A stretch of DNA of 64,000 bases, from contig NZ_BAABHD010000084.1 in NCBI RefSeq assembly GCF_039541915.1, positions 496,001 to 560,000 on the forward strand, given 5' to 3'. How positions within the stretch are numbered: the stretch's first letter is position 1; every line of letters begins with the position of its first letter. Positions 1-9,035 of the stretch are shown here, piece after piece. Both the position numbers and the translations under genes were made by a program. The DNA comes from Nibrella saemangeumensis. Its GTDB lineage: Bacteria > Bacteroidota > Bacteroidia > Cytophagales > Spirosomataceae. Below the pieces are notes generated by a model. The model worked only from the letters and a program-made list of their open reading frames with translations. It was not told the origin of the DNA and made no database searches.

Positions 1-1831
1 GCGACACGGCCCGGAAGGGTTGCGGCTGGTTCAGGTAGTGGTCGATGATTTTGTACTCAAACTCGATCAACTGGCGGCCGGTCAGGTTCAGCGCATTCAG
101 GTAGTCACTCAGCACCTCAAACAGGATGCCGGTACGTTTCTGTTTCGTCAGCGAGAGGTTGAAATAACCGGCAATGTTGGGGTATCGCTCCGAGAGCGTT
201 TTCTGATCCAATCGGCCCTCCTCCAGGTCGATCTTGTTTTGCAGGACCAGCACGGGCGCCGAGTTGCCCGATCTGGGTATGGCCTGGGTCGATGGCTGAA
301 ATGAGGGCCGGAATTTGTCAATCAGGTTATAATTGATCGATTCCAGCCAGTATTCGAGCGGAAAGTTTTCGTAAACGAGCGCATCCGCCTGACCCGCTAC
401 GGCTTCCGTTTCGACCGAGTAGTTATTGGTCGTGGTATCCCACAGCAAAATATAGGCCGTATCGTGCGAGTAGTACATCCGGTGGGAGTCGTGGTAGTAA
501 TCCTGCCCGCCGAAATCGAAAATATTGACCTTCATCAACGTACCCGACTCCGATCTCAGAAAGGGTGCATCCCAACTTTTAATATCCAGCAGATGGGTGG
601 AGTTGTGGTTGGGGGTCAGATCTGCACCCCGCAGAAATTCGCTGAAATTGGTTTTGCCTACCTTGCTGTTGCCGACCAGAATAAACTTGACGATTTCGAG
701 CTTGCGGGTACCGTAGGTTTTAGCATCCGCGAAGTACTTAAGCACCGCCGACCGGCCCTTTTCAATCACTTCAATAGACGGTTCTGCCAGGGTTGAATTA
801 TCCTTGATAAAAATGCCCTGTTCGCTGTCGTCATAACTATAGTGCAGGGCAACGTTCAGGCCATTTTTTATATGGATCAGCAGGGGCTTAATGGAGATAA
901 TCTGGTTGTTGGTCAGCGTGATCCGTTTCAGGTTGGGTAACTGGCTCAGTTCGTCGAGTCGCTGGAGCCGGTTGTGCCCCATGTACAGGGTGGTTAGGAG
1001 TTGCAGGTGGGTAATGCCGGCCAGACTGTCGATCTGGTTAGACGATAAGCCCAGTAGTTTCAGCTCTGTATTTTTCTCCAGATTTTCAATCCGGCCAATT
1101 TTGTTGAATTGCAGATCGAGCACCTGAAGCCGGGTCAACGTATCCAGATGCTCGATCCGCTCCAGTTCGTTGTAGGTCATACTCAGCACTTTCAGCCTGG
1201 TCAGCGTCTCCAGGTTCTCAATTTTCCGGATGGCGTTGCGGTCCAGGTACAGTTCTTCCAGCTCGGTCATTTCCAGTAGGTCGCGGGGAATGGTTGTGAG
1301 GTTGCACTCTACAAGTTTCAGGGTGCCGGTTTTCTTTTCTTTTTCCTGCCGTATCAGTTCCAGCGCCCGGCTGTTCTGCTTCAGTTGCGCAATCGCCGTC
1401 AACGCACCGGCTATTTCGGTATAGGCATCTTCCCGGTTCAGAAACTCCTTAATGGGCTTGCCAAACCGGGGCAGCGCCTGAAACTCGGCGATGGGCGTTT
1501 GGCCCCAGGCACACTCCTCCAGAATAATCGGAATTACTTTAATGGCCGGATCACGCTTACCCCTTGCCAGAATCTCCGCCAGCTCGGGGTCTTTCCGGGT
1601 CGACTGCAGGTAGTTCTCCGAAACCAGCAGCAGGTACACATCGGCCTGCTGGCGAATCTCCTGTAGCCGCTGCTCCCAAACGTCACCCGGCATCAGGTTT
1701 TCGTCGGAGGAGAAGCGAACCGGCTCTTCGGTGGACCCAATAAATCGTTCGAGTTCCTGTTTGATCGATGCGTCGCGGTGAGAATACGATACAAAAACCT
1801 GTAAGGGCGGGGTTTGGTCAGCCAGTTTCAT
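1..1831 (-). CDS. TIR-LRR-Roc GTPase protein (3' end beyond window)
   Basis: Reading the minus strand from an ATG at 1831 gives 610 codons without a stop before the window edge, so the C-terminus is missing. Residues about 10-145 form a TIR domain (VFVSYSHRD start, putative NADase glutamate E83 in DPELAEIL, later a QALPRFGKPI stretch). Residues about 170-315 are six to seven 22-residue SDS22-type leucine-rich repeats (pattern LxxLxLxxNxIxxIxxL). Residues about 378-585 are a Roc-type small GTPase: P-loop GNSKVGKT (387-394), DFGGQ (439-443), NKID (532-535). A COR domain would be expected next. TIR plus repeat sensor plus P-loop NTPase is an NLR-like layout; related bacterial proteins act in immunity or signalling, but a defence role here is inference. 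It is divergently oriented from the GH5 gene. Confidence 0.9.
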   Translation of the reverse strand, partial: MKLADQTPPLQVFVSYSHRDASIKQELERFIGSTEEPVRFSSDENLMPGDVWEQRLQEIRQQADVYLLLVSENYLQSTRKDPELAEILARGKRDPAIKVIPIILEECAWGQTPIAEFQALPRFGKPIKEFLNREDAYTEIAGALTAIAQLKQNSRALELIRQEKEKKTGTLKLVECNLTTIPRDLLEMTELEELYLDRNAIRKIENLETLTRLKVLSMTYNELERIEHLDTLTRLQVLDLQFNKIGRIENLEKNTELKLLGLSSNQIDSLAGITHLQLLTTLYMGHNRLQRLDELSQLPNLKRITLTNNQIISIKPLLIHIKNGLNVALHYSYDDSEQGIFIKDNSTLAEPSIEVIEKGRSAVLKYFADAKTYGTRKLEIVKFILVGNSKVGKTNFSEFLRGADLTPNHNSTHLLDIKSWDAPFLRSESGTLMKVNIFDFGGQDYYHDSHRMYYSHDTAYILLWDTTTNNYSVETEAVAGQADALVYENFPLEYWLESINYNLIDKFRPSFQPSTQAIPRSGNSAPVLVLQNKIDLEEGRLDQKTLSERYPNIAGYFNLSLTKQKRTGILFEVLSDYLNALNLTGRQLIEFEYKIIDHYLNQPQPFRAVS

Positions 1832-2069
1832 GGCGCAGATCGGGTTAGGTTGGGAAAAATTTAGCAATTATTCCGCAGCAACGGGCTGCTTCACCGGAAA
1901 AATGTTGTGCGAAGCGACACCGGATAGTGGACCACAAACAGCAGAGGCCGGACCATGGCCAACTGGGATCCGGCAGGTCTTCCGTCTATCGTTCAGCGGC
2001 TGAAATCGTCCAACCATGAGTAGTGCGACGGCTGATTGGCCTTTGTTAGGACGAGATCTTCTAACCTGC

Positions 2070-3221
2070 ATGCAACGAAGAATATTTGTTAAAAATACCG
2101 GTATGCTGGCGGCAGCCGTGACTGCCGTCGGCTCCGATGCCTTTGCGTTATCGCAACCAGCACAGCCCCTGGCCAAAAACAAACTGCCCAAATGGAAGGG
2201 ATTTAACCTGCTGGACTTCTTTTCGCCGAACCCGGCCGGGCAGCGGATCAAAACCACCGACGAGCACCTGAAATGGATGCGCGACTGGGGCTTTGACTTT
2301 GTGCGGGTGCCCATGGCATACCCGTCCTATCTGAAATTCGACCGCAGCCGGAATATAAAACCCGAGGAGGTGTACCAGATTGACGAGCAGGCGGTGGAAA
2401 AGATTGACAATCTGGTGCAAATGGCGCACAAACACGGCCTGCACGTCAGCCTGAACCTGCACCGGGCACCCGGCTACTGCATCAATGCCGGTTTTCATGA
2501 ACCGTATAACCTCTGGACGGATCAACCGGCGCTGGATGCGTTCTGCTTTCACTGGAACATGTGGGCGAAGCGGTACAAAAACGTATCGGCCAAAAAGATC
2601 AGCTTCGACCTGCTGAACGAGCCTAACATGCGGGAGGATATGAATGATCAGCACTCCAAAAGCAGCCCCGTGCCGGGAGATGTGTACCGTAAAGTAGCCA
2701 TTGCCGCGTCGGATGCGATCTGGAAGGAGAACAAAAAGGCGCTGATTATTGCCGACGGCAACCGGGGCGGTTCAGCCGTGGTGCAGGAACTGGCCGACCT
2801 GAACATTGGGCAAAGCTGCCGGGGCTACAATCCGGGTATCATCTCGCACTACAAAGCCCCCTGGGCCAATAAAGACCCGGAAAACCTGCCGGAACCCAAA
2901 TGGCCGGGACAGGTGGGCGACCGCTACCTCAGCCGCCAACTACTGGAAGAACATTACAAGCCCTGGATAGACCTGAAGAATCAGGGCGTTGGGGTCCACT
3001 GTGGCGAGTGCGGAGCCTGGAACAAAACCCCGCATGATGTATTTCGGGCCTGGTTCGGCGATGTGCTGGACATTCTGTCGTCCAACGGCATCGGCTTTGC
3101 CCTGTGGGAGTTTATTGGCTCGTTCGGCGTCCTGAACTCTGGCCGTACCGACGTGGCCTACGAAGACTGGCACGGCTACAAACTGGACCGCAAGCTGCTG
3201 GAATTGATGCAAAAAGCGTAG
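2070..3221 (+). CDS. Secreted glycoside hydrolase family 5 (cellulase-type)
   Basis: Predicted retaining beta-glycosidase of the GH5 TIM-barrel family, 383 residues from the ATG at 2070. An in-frame ATG at 2016 adds 18 residues, but the later start places a Tat-like signal (QRRIFVK, then an Ala-rich hydrophobic stretch ending near DAFA) at the N-terminus, so I prefer it. The acid/base glutamate is in DLLNEPN (about residue 184) and the nucleophile in CGECG (about residue 313), followed by an aromatic ALWEF stretch late in the barrel. The substrate is probably a beta-1,4-linked glycan such as cellulose or mannan but cannot be fixed from sequence. Export of a folded enzyme to the periplasm or outside is expected. 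It stands alone between divergent and convergent neighbours. Confidence 0.85.
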   Translation: MQRRIFVKNTGMLAAAVTAVGSDAFALSQPAQPLAKNKLPKWKGFNLLDFFSPNPAGQRIKTTDEHLKWMRDWGFDFVRVPMAYPSYLKFDRSRNIKPEEVYQIDEQAVEKIDNLVQMAHKHGLHVSLNLHRAPGYCINAGFHEPYNLWTDQPALDAFCFHWNMWAKRYKNVSAKKISFDLLNEPNMREDMNDQHSKSSPVPGDVYRKVAIAASDAIWKENKKALIIADGNRGGSAVVQELADLNIGQSCRGYNPGIISHYKAPWANKDPENLPEPKWPGQVGDRYLSRQLLEEHYKPWIDLKNQGVGVHCGECGAWNKTPHDVFRAWFGDVLDILSSNGIGFALWEFIGSFGVLNSGRTDVAYEDWHGYKLDRKLLELMQKA

Positions 3222-3281
3222 AGCGGAAGCCTTAAGCGAGTCCGGATACCTTAGGTTGATGCCCCGGTTGCCCAGGGGATA

Positions 3282-3788
3282 TTAGCTGCTGTAGTCCAGA
3301 ACCCTGGCGGCTGCCAGAGCGAGCGCATTGATTGTATCAATTTCCGCTTGCGAGGGTTGGCGTTTCTCGCGGAAATAGGTGCCAAACGTACCTAAAACTT
3401 TGCCATCATAATTCTTGATCGGGGTGCTCCAGGCCGAAACGAATCCTATGGATAAGGGAAGATGACGTAACTCGGCCCATTTATCACCCTGGAGGAAATC
3501 AGAAGTTATTACCATTGAACCCGTTGCCGCAGCAGCCGCGCAGGTGCCAACCCTGGCATTCGGTTTAAGGCCATCAATAGCCGTCAGGTAGTCATACGGT
3601 AGTCCGGGAGAAGCACCGTTGCGAAGCAAACCCTCGCTATCCAGCACGAGAATTGATGAAACGGAATCATTGCCGGATGCGAGTTCAGCGGCATGGACAA
3701 GGTGCGCCAGGATTTTAGGTCTGGCGACACCTTCTTCCAGCATTTGTAATGCTTCCAGCACGGTTGTTTCAACAATTTCTGATGTCAT
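3282..3788 (-). CDS. GAF domain-containing protein
   Basis: A single GAF domain makes up essentially the whole 168-residue protein. A short helical N-terminus (about 1-35) leads into strands SSILVLD and then the typical GAF features: GTCAAAAATG, a W-AEL-HLPLSIGFVSAWSTPI segment, and the closing GKVLGTFGTYFRE strand with a C-terminal helix. No output domain is attached, so it may bind a small ligand or act with a separate kinase, as stand-alone GAF proteins of this type do. The TTG at 3800 would add only four residues; ATG at 3788 is the more likely start. It converges with the GH5 gene and has its own promoter region of about 160 bases. The ligand is unknown. Confidence 0.75.
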   Translation of the reverse strand: MTSEIVETTVLEALQMLEEGVARPKILAHLVHAAELASGNDSVSSILVLDSEGLLRNGASPGLPYDYLTAIDGLKPNARVGTCAAAAATGSMVITSDFLQGDKWAELRHLPLSIGFVSAWSTPIKNYDGKVLGTFGTYFREKRQPSQAEIDTINALALAAARVLDYSS

Positions 3789-3954
3789 CCATCCCAACAA
3801 TTTGACTACTTAACGAAATAAACAACCAACATACTGAAATTATTCTACCTATTCAATAGAGTCTGTTTACTTAAATGGGAATTTATTATCGACAGGTCAT
3901 TTCGGTTTCGTTTACCATAATCGGTTCATCGTTACGCAAGTCGGGTTATTTTGC

Positions 3955-4401
3955 TCAGTCCTCAATTGCCTCAATCCCAAGTTCTTTAAGACGTTCCAGG
4001 TGATCCTGCATAGCCCTGAGCTGTTCCGGGGTATGACCCTGCCAGTCGGTAACCTCACCGGTGACCCGAAGCGGATCACGGGTACGGTACGACTTTGTGG
4101 GGTTTCCGGGGTATTTCTTGTCCGTCAGGTTGGGGTCATCCTCAATCGGGCCGGTCGGCTCTACGATATAGATTCTGCCCCGCCCTTCGCCCAGGGCCAG
4201 TTCGGCTCCCCAAACAGCCGCATCCAGGGTGGCGGTCAGGTACACATAGGCCGCCTGCTTCCGTATGCCGTAGTTTGAACGGAAGCCAGGCCCGATCAGG
4301 TCCCCCGGCTTCAGGTTGGCCTTCGTGCCATGATAGAATGGCTGTAAATGCAGGTCTTGGTTAGACGCTGCCGGCTTGTCAGCCGGTCTGTCTGTTACCA
4401 T
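3955..4401 (-). CDS. arr: Rifamycin ADP-ribosyltransferase (Arr family)
   Basis: Arr enzymes inactivate rifamycins by transferring ADP-ribose from NAD+ to the ansa-chain hydroxyl. This 148-residue protein has the full family length and its signatures in order: FYHGTKANL (His about 24), YVYLTATLDAAVWGAELA (Tyr about 54), GRGRIYIVEPTGPIEDDPN (Asp about 88-89), and KYPGNPTKSYRTRDPLRV, ending in the usual LGIEAIED tail. The His-Tyr-Asp trio matches that of characterised Arr proteins, so it should be active. It stands alone, with no integron or transposon beside it, which suggests an intrinsic chromosomal resistance gene rather than recent acquisition. It is divergent from the DUF808 gene across about 160 bases. 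Confidence 0.93.
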   Translation of the reverse strand: MVTDRPADKPAASNQDLHLQPFYHGTKANLKPGDLIGPGFRSNYGIRKQAAYVYLTATLDAAVWGAELALGEGRGRIYIVEPTGPIEDDPNLTDKKYPGNPTKSYRTRDPLRVTGEVTDWQGHTPEQLRAMQDHLERLKELGIEAIED

Positions 4402-4559
4402 TATCGTTACACCGGTTGTGGTTGAATGATAATATTAATGATTCTGCACGACCCAACAAACTTGTTAATCAAAAAGTGGCTCCTAACTTGCGGCCCGACT
4501 CAAACAGAAAAAACGTAAAGCGGTTTTGTAACGGAAACCAGGTAGAGAATAGATAACAT

Positions 4560-5501
4560 ATGCCTTCAGGATTTTTTGCTTTATTAGATGATATTTCGGC
4601 GTTGGTAAAAGTAAGCGCTGCCAGTTTAGACGATGTGCCTACCCAGGTTGCCAAAACGACCGGAAAAGTTTCGGGTATTGTCATTGACGATACGGCGGTT
4701 ACCCCCAAGTATGTCGTGGGCCTCGATCCGTCCCGTGAGCTTTCCATTATTTACCGCATTGCCAAAAAATCGCTGATCAATAAACTGCTTATTTTAAGTC
4801 CGGCGGCCTTGCTGCTCGGGTACTTTGCCCCCTGGGCCATTACGCCAATTTTAATGGTAGGGGGTGCCTATTTATGCTACGAAGGGTACGAAAAAGTGCA
4901 TTCTATGTTTAGCAAGCACCACGATGAGCCCATTGAAAGCGAGGCAGTAAAAGTAATTACGCCGGAGGAATTGGAACAGGAACGGGTTACGGGTGCGGTT
5001 CGCACGGATATTATCTTATCGGCAGAAATTATGGCCATTGCGTATAGCCAGGTAACGGGCCAGCCAATTGTAAACCAGATTGTGGTGATGCTGGCCGTGG
5101 CGGTTTTTATTACCGTGGCCGTGTATGGGTTTGTGGGCCTGATTGTGAAAGCGGACGATTTTGGGGTTCACCTGGCCCAGGAAAAACACCACCCGGCTAC
5201 GCAAAAAATTGGTCGTGGTATTGTAACGTTTATGCCGCGCTTCCTGGCTATCCTGGGCTATGTGGGTACGGCAGCCATGCTTTGGGTCGGTGCCGAAATC
5301 ATTGCCCATGGCATACCATATACCAATCAGTTACTGCACGATTTAGAACATGCCTTAGCTGCCATACCGGCAATAGCCTGGTTGGCCAAAGTGCTGGTTA
5401 GTGCTATTGCAGGACTGATGATTGGTTTTGTCGTTGATAAGCTTGTAAAACTGGTAAAGCTGATTTTGCCGGACAAACGGGTGGCAAAAAATGCAGCATA
5501 G
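4560..5501 (+). CDS. DUF808 family inner-membrane protein (YedI-like)
   Basis: A 313-residue polytopic membrane protein matching the DUF808/YedI family. The N-terminus carries the hallmark start PSGFFALLDDISALVKVSAASLDDV, followed by DDTAVTPKYV and GLDPSREL. Hydrophobic segments lie at about residues 75-110, 160-200, 225-255 and 275-300, separated by short charged loops; the KHHDEPIESEAVKVITPEELEQ loop is predicted cytosolic. The molecular function of the family is not established. It is transcribed alone and converges with the S10 peptidase gene, with a bidirectional hairpin between them. Confidence 0.85.
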   Translation: MPSGFFALLDDISALVKVSAASLDDVPTQVAKTTGKVSGIVIDDTAVTPKYVVGLDPSRELSIIYRIAKKSLINKLLILSPAALLLGYFAPWAITPILMVGGAYLCYEGYEKVHSMFSKHHDEPIESEAVKVITPEELEQERVTGAVRTDIILSAEIMAIAYSQVTGQPIVNQIVVMLAVAVFITVAVYGFVGLIVKADDFGVHLAQEKHHPATQKIGRGIVTFMPRFLAILGYVGTAAMLWVGAEIIAHGIPYTNQLLHDLEHALAAIPAIAWLAKVLVSAIAGLMIGFVVDKLVKLVKLILPDKRVAKNAA

Positions 5502-5513
5502 CCAAAGCAGCAA

Positions 5514-5549
5514 ACCTGCGCCAAGGCAGCTGGACGTCTTGGCGCAGGT
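5514..5549. terminator. Bidirectional hairpin terminator
   Basis: A perfect 12-bp stem (ACCTGCGCCAAG with its complement) around a 12-base loop sits between the convergent DUF808 and S10 peptidase genes. There is a short T-rich stretch (ACAACTTTT) on the plus side. Its position and symmetry suit termination from both directions. Confidence 0.7.
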
Positions 5550-5558
5550 GTACAACTT

Positions 5559-7118
5559 TTATCGACCTCCCTCCGTATACTTCGCTGGAGCGTTGTTCTT
5601 GGGCATGGTTTTCTGAATGAACTTTCGCAGGTTTTCGTTGCTGGAGGCCAGGTCTTCTTTGCGCAGGTACATCATGTGGCCACTGCGGTAACCTTCCCAG
5701 TCCATGCGGTCTTTCAGCTTACCGCCGGCGTCCATCTGCCACAGGTTGTACTTGGCGTTGAAGTAATCGCAGGCGCCATCGTAATAGCCGGATTGTACCA
5801 GCACGTGCAGGTAGGGGTTCTGGGCCATGGCCTGCCGCAGGTTCTCGCCGGTCTGGTTGTTGGTATTGTCCCAGGGGCGCACCGGCCCAAACATGTAATA
5901 TTTCAGGTCGGTCTTGTAGTTGAGCTCTTCGCGCATAAACAGGTTGATGGCGGGCGTAAACGAGTGCAGCCAGGATGTCAGCTCGGAGTTATAATCGGGG
6001 GCGATACCCGCATCCTTGCTGTCCATACCCAGGTAGCGCGAGTCGAGCCGGCCGACGGTTTGTCCCCGGTCGCGGAGGAGTTCTTTCCAGAAGAATTGGG
6101 TGGGTACATCCAGGTTCTGCTGCATCACGGCTTTCTCCGACAGACCCGAGTAGCGGGCGACTCTGGCGGCTATCTCTTTCCGCTTCTGGTCGCTCAGCGC
6201 ACCCCCCATGGCCAGCGCGGGCAGGTACTCGGCCATGGTAAACGTCTCGACCTCCGGCAATATTTCGGTCAGGTCTTTCTTCTGCAGATCGGGCGGAAGC
6301 ATTTTGTGGTACCAGGCCGTGGCGGTAAAGTAGGGCAGTTTCAGGGCTCCCTGAGCCGGACCGGCGCGGTTGATGCCCAGATCGGTGGGGGATACCAGCA
6401 CCACGCCGTTCAGGTACATCCAGTGGCTGTTTTGCAGCTCCAGCGCCAGACCTGATACCCGCGTGGTGCCGTAGCTTTCGCCGATCAGGTATTTGGGCGA
6501 CGCCCAGCGGTTGTAGCGGCTCACAAAGGTATTGATCCAGTCGGCGAGGTATTTGATATCCTGATTAACGCCAAAAAAGAGCTTGGCCGCCGGAACATCT
6601 TTGTTGGCGGGACGGGAGAAACCGGTATTCACTGGGTCGACGTACACAATGTCGGCCACATCCAGAATGGAGTGCGGGTTGTCTTTGATACCGTACGGCT
6701 GAACGGGGTAGCCCTCGTCGTCTACTTTCAGGATGCGCGGGCCGGTATAGCCGATCATCATCCAGACCGAGGCCGTACCGGGGCCGCCGTTAAACGAGAT
6801 GACCAGCGGCCGGGTCGAACGGTCGGCAACATCGGAGCGCTCGAAATACGTGAAAAACACACCGGCAACGGGTTTGCCGTCTTCGTCCCAGACCGGAATG
6901 GTGCCGGCCGTGGCTTTGTAGGGAACCCGCTGGCCTTTAATGGTGACCTGACCGCTGGTGACCACCTGCGAGTCAAGGTTCAGCGTGCGGCTTTTGGCCT
7001 GCCCAATGAATGTTTCTTCCTTCGGAGCAGGTTTGTCTTTATCGGTGGCCGGCTTCTGGGCGTAGCTGCCGGATAGCGTCAGGCAAACAGCCAGACCGAG
7101 TAGTAACGTTTTATTCAT
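5559..7118 (-). CDS. Secreted S10 family serine carboxypeptidase
   Basis: Predicted serine carboxypeptidase (alpha/beta-hydrolase fold, MEROPS S10), 519 residues with a Sec signal peptide at about 1-20 (MNKTLLLGLAVCLTLSGSYA). The oxyanion-region motif FNGGPGTASVW is at about 109-119, the nucleophile lies in GESYG (Ser about 215), the acid probably lies in the YYDGACDYF segment (about 445-453), and the His is in SGHMMYL (about 481). Such periplasmic enzymes trim peptides from the C-terminus. The gene is monocistronic; its upstream region is where the integrated element begins, so its promoter may be partly replaced by element DNA. Confidence 0.88.
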   Translation of the reverse strand: MNKTLLLGLAVCLTLSGSYAQKPATDKDKPAPKEETFIGQAKSRTLNLDSQVVTSGQVTIKGQRVPYKATAGTIPVWDEDGKPVAGVFFTYFERSDVADRSTRPLVISFNGGPGTASVWMMIGYTGPRILKVDDEGYPVQPYGIKDNPHSILDVADIVYVDPVNTGFSRPANKDVPAAKLFFGVNQDIKYLADWINTFVSRYNRWASPKYLIGESYGTTRVSGLALELQNSHWMYLNGVVLVSPTDLGINRAGPAQGALKLPYFTATAWYHKMLPPDLQKKDLTEILPEVETFTMAEYLPALAMGGALSDQKRKEIAARVARYSGLSEKAVMQQNLDVPTQFFWKELLRDRGQTVGRLDSRYLGMDSKDAGIAPDYNSELTSWLHSFTPAINLFMREELNYKTDLKYYMFGPVRPWDNTNNQTGENLRQAMAQNPYLHVLVQSGYYDGACDYFNAKYNLWQMDAGGKLKDRMDWEGYRSGHMMYLRKEDLASSNENLRKFIQKTMPKNNAPAKYTEGGR

Positions 7119-7321
7119 GATCCTAAGAATTCACAGGCAATAGCGGCCTGCCACAATAAGGTGGGTACTTTTCCGGTGAAGATAAATAAATTTGCTGAAT
7201 GTAAATTTATTTACCAAAATAACGATATATAAAGTCATAAGCTAAATGGTTAAAATCTCTCTATACTGCCAAAAAAAGCCTTTTTTGTTGCCTTCATTAT
7301 TGGTTTATTTCGTCTTAGTGC

Positions 7322-7391
7322 TTGTACCTTTTAGGGGTAGTTTGTACCTTTATCGTATCCTGATGCAAGGGATTCTAATACGAGGTACAAA
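7322..7391. repeat. TTGTACCTT repeats upstream of the integrase
   Basis: TTGTACCTT occurs at 7322-7330 and 7342-7350 (20 bp apart, about two helical turns), and AGGTACAAA, the inverted form, at 7383-7391. A further copy, TTTGTACCTT, lies at the other end of the element (17051-17060), and both ends carry TTAGTGC just before a copy. This is the arrangement expected for recombinase or excisionase arm sites, or for an autoregulatory operator of the integrase. Confidence 0.45.
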
Positions 7392-7408
7392 TCTTAGAGC
7401 TAAGGAAC

Positions 7409-8569
7409 ATGAATGTATCATTACGCGAAAAGCCAATCAGCGACGGGCGCAAAAGTCTTTACCTTGACTTTTATCCTGCCATCCTGCACCCTGACACCGG
7501 CAAGCTTACACGTCGGGAATTTTTAGGACTGTATATTTACGCCAAACCCCGTTTGGAGCTTGAACGGCAACACAACAAGGAAACCCGGCTGTTAGGCGAA
7601 AACATACGCGCTCAGCGGCAACTGGAGGCCCAACGCGGGTATTATGGTTTCCTCAGCAAGAAAGCGGAAAATAAAGACTTTTTGGCCTACTTCCATGAAC
7701 TAGCTAAAAAACAGAAGTCAGAAGGGATTTTTAAAGGTAGCCGTAACAGTTGGATGAGCGTTTACCGCCACCTGCATTTGTTCACTGATGGTCAGTTAAT
7801 GAGCAATGACGTTACCGAAGAGTTTTGCCGTAACTTCAGAGAGTACCTGACCTCAGCCACTTCTTTAACCCTGCCTAAGTATGGCCGCGAATCCAGCCGA
7901 AGCCCTGAAAGTCGCAAACTAAATCATAATTCCGCCGTTGCCTACTACACCGTTTTCAAAGCCTCTTTAAAGCGGGCCGTTGATGATAAGATACTAGCCG
8001 CCGACCCCTCACAGAAGGTAAAGCGGCTTACCCGAAAAGAAACGCAGAGGGAGTTTTTAAACCTTGCCGAACTGCAAGCCCTTGCCCGTACCGAGTGCGA
8101 CTTACCCGACCTGAAGAGGGCCGCGCTGTTTTCCGCCCTCACTGGCTTACGTTACAGCGATATTGCAAAGCTGGTTTGGTCGGAGGTGTATTCTGATGAG
8201 ACGGGCCATTACCTACGCTTTACGCAAAAGAAAACCGAAGGGGTAGAAACCATGCCGTTATCTGATTCGGCCTATCAGCTTTTAGGCCAGCCGGGAACGG
8301 CAACCGAAAAGGTATTCCCCCGTCTTGCCTATTCGCCCTGGCAGAACCAGAAGCTACAGTTATGGGTATTTGCGGCAGGCATTCACCGGCCTATTACCTT
8401 TCATGCGTTCCGGCATACGTTCGCTACGCTTCAGCTTCAGCAAGGAACCGACATCTACACCATATCCAAGCTACTTGGACACCGCGATATAGCCACTACG
8501 CAGATATACGCTAAGATCATCGATCAGCAGAAGCGGGACGCTGTAAATCGGCTAAAGATTGACCTGTAA
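7409..8569 (+). CDS. Tyrosine recombinase / integrase
   Basis: Site-specific recombinase of the phage-integrase family, 386 residues, with the domain order usual for Bacteroidota integrases: an N-terminal arm-binding region (about 1-95), a SAM-like core-binding domain (about 100-205), and a catalytic domain (about 210-386). Visible catalytic motifs are ALTGLRYSDIAKL (Arg I), a Lys on the following hairpin, HAFRHTFAT (His-x-x-Arg), the LLGHRDIATT box, and the nucleophile Tyr in QIYAKI. It should cut and rejoin the element ends for integration and excision. It is the first gene of the element and faces inward; the TTGTACCTT repeats precede it. Confidence 0.95.
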   Translation: MNVSLREKPISDGRKSLYLDFYPAILHPDTGKLTRREFLGLYIYAKPRLELERQHNKETRLLGENIRAQRQLEAQRGYYGFLSKKAENKDFLAYFHELAKKQKSEGIFKGSRNSWMSVYRHLHLFTDGQLMSNDVTEEFCRNFREYLTSATSLTLPKYGRESSRSPESRKLNHNSAVAYYTVFKASLKRAVDDKILAADPSQKVKRLTRKETQREFLNLAELQALARTECDLPDLKRAALFSALTGLRYSDIAKLVWSEVYSDETGHYLRFTQKKTEGVETMPLSDSAYQLLGQPGTATEKVFPRLAYSPWQNQKLQLWVFAAGIHRPITFHAFRHTFATLQLQQGTDIYTISKLLGHRDIATTQIYAKIIDQQKRDAVNRLKIDL

Positions 8570-8607
8570 GTTATTCTCACGTTTTTTACCTCTAACCGCT
8601 TCAGTTT

Positions 8608-8976
8608 ATGCAAAAAACTACCCAAAAGGCTAAGGACAATTACGGACAGCTAGCAGGCAAGGATATTAACGCAGAGGCTATAGTTAATCAATCGGTAAGT
8701 GGCAGTGGCAATCAGGTAACCGGTACAGGTAGGGATATGATAAGAATTACCCAAATAGGCAACGGCAACATAAACGCAGGCACAGGGGGGAAAAATTACG
8801 TTCGGCAAATTCACCACCACAATTACTACCACAACGCCCCGCCCGAACTGCATACTGCATTGACCTACCTTATCGCTAAGATTGAAACCTTAGAGCGAAA
8901 AATAGATGCACTATCAGCAGAGGTAAAGCAGCTGAGGCAACCCCAGGCAACAGAACTGCTTAATACCCTGAATTAA
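8608..8976 (+). CDS. Small protein with Gly/Asn-rich N-terminus and coiled-coil end
   Basis: Not recognised as a named family. It has 122 residues. Positions about 14-65 hold a run of short hydrophobic strands separated by glycine/asparagine turns (GSGNQVTGTGRD, IGNGNINAGTGG), which looks like a small beta-solenoid or repetitive turn structure. A histidine-rich stretch follows (HHHNYYHN), then a helical, heptad-like C-terminus (about 85-115, LIAKIETLERKIDALSAEVKQL) that should form a coiled coil. It lies 38 bases after the integrase and may be co-transcribed. A structural or oligomeric DNA-associated role is possible, but nothing in the sequence fixes a function. Confidence 0.6.
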   Translation: MQKTTQKAKDNYGQLAGKDINAEAIVNQSVSGSGNQVTGTGRDMIRITQIGNGNINAGTGGKNYVRQIHHHNYYHNAPPELHTALTYLIAKIETLERKIDALSAEVKQLRQPQATELLNTLN

Positions 8977-9035
8977 TCCTAAACCCGGTATCCTGGAACA
9001 ATACCGGCTTACTTATTACCTCAACATCTGGAGCA

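Noticed and set aside
2016..2069. N-terminal extension of the GH5 gene
   Set aside because: It would bury the Tat-like signal 18 residues inside the protein; the ATG at 2070 fits export better.
5676..6455. A 259-codon plus-strand frame opposite the S10 peptidase
   Set aside because: The minus-strand frame has signal peptide and catalytic motifs of a known family; the opposite frame is a high-GC shadow.
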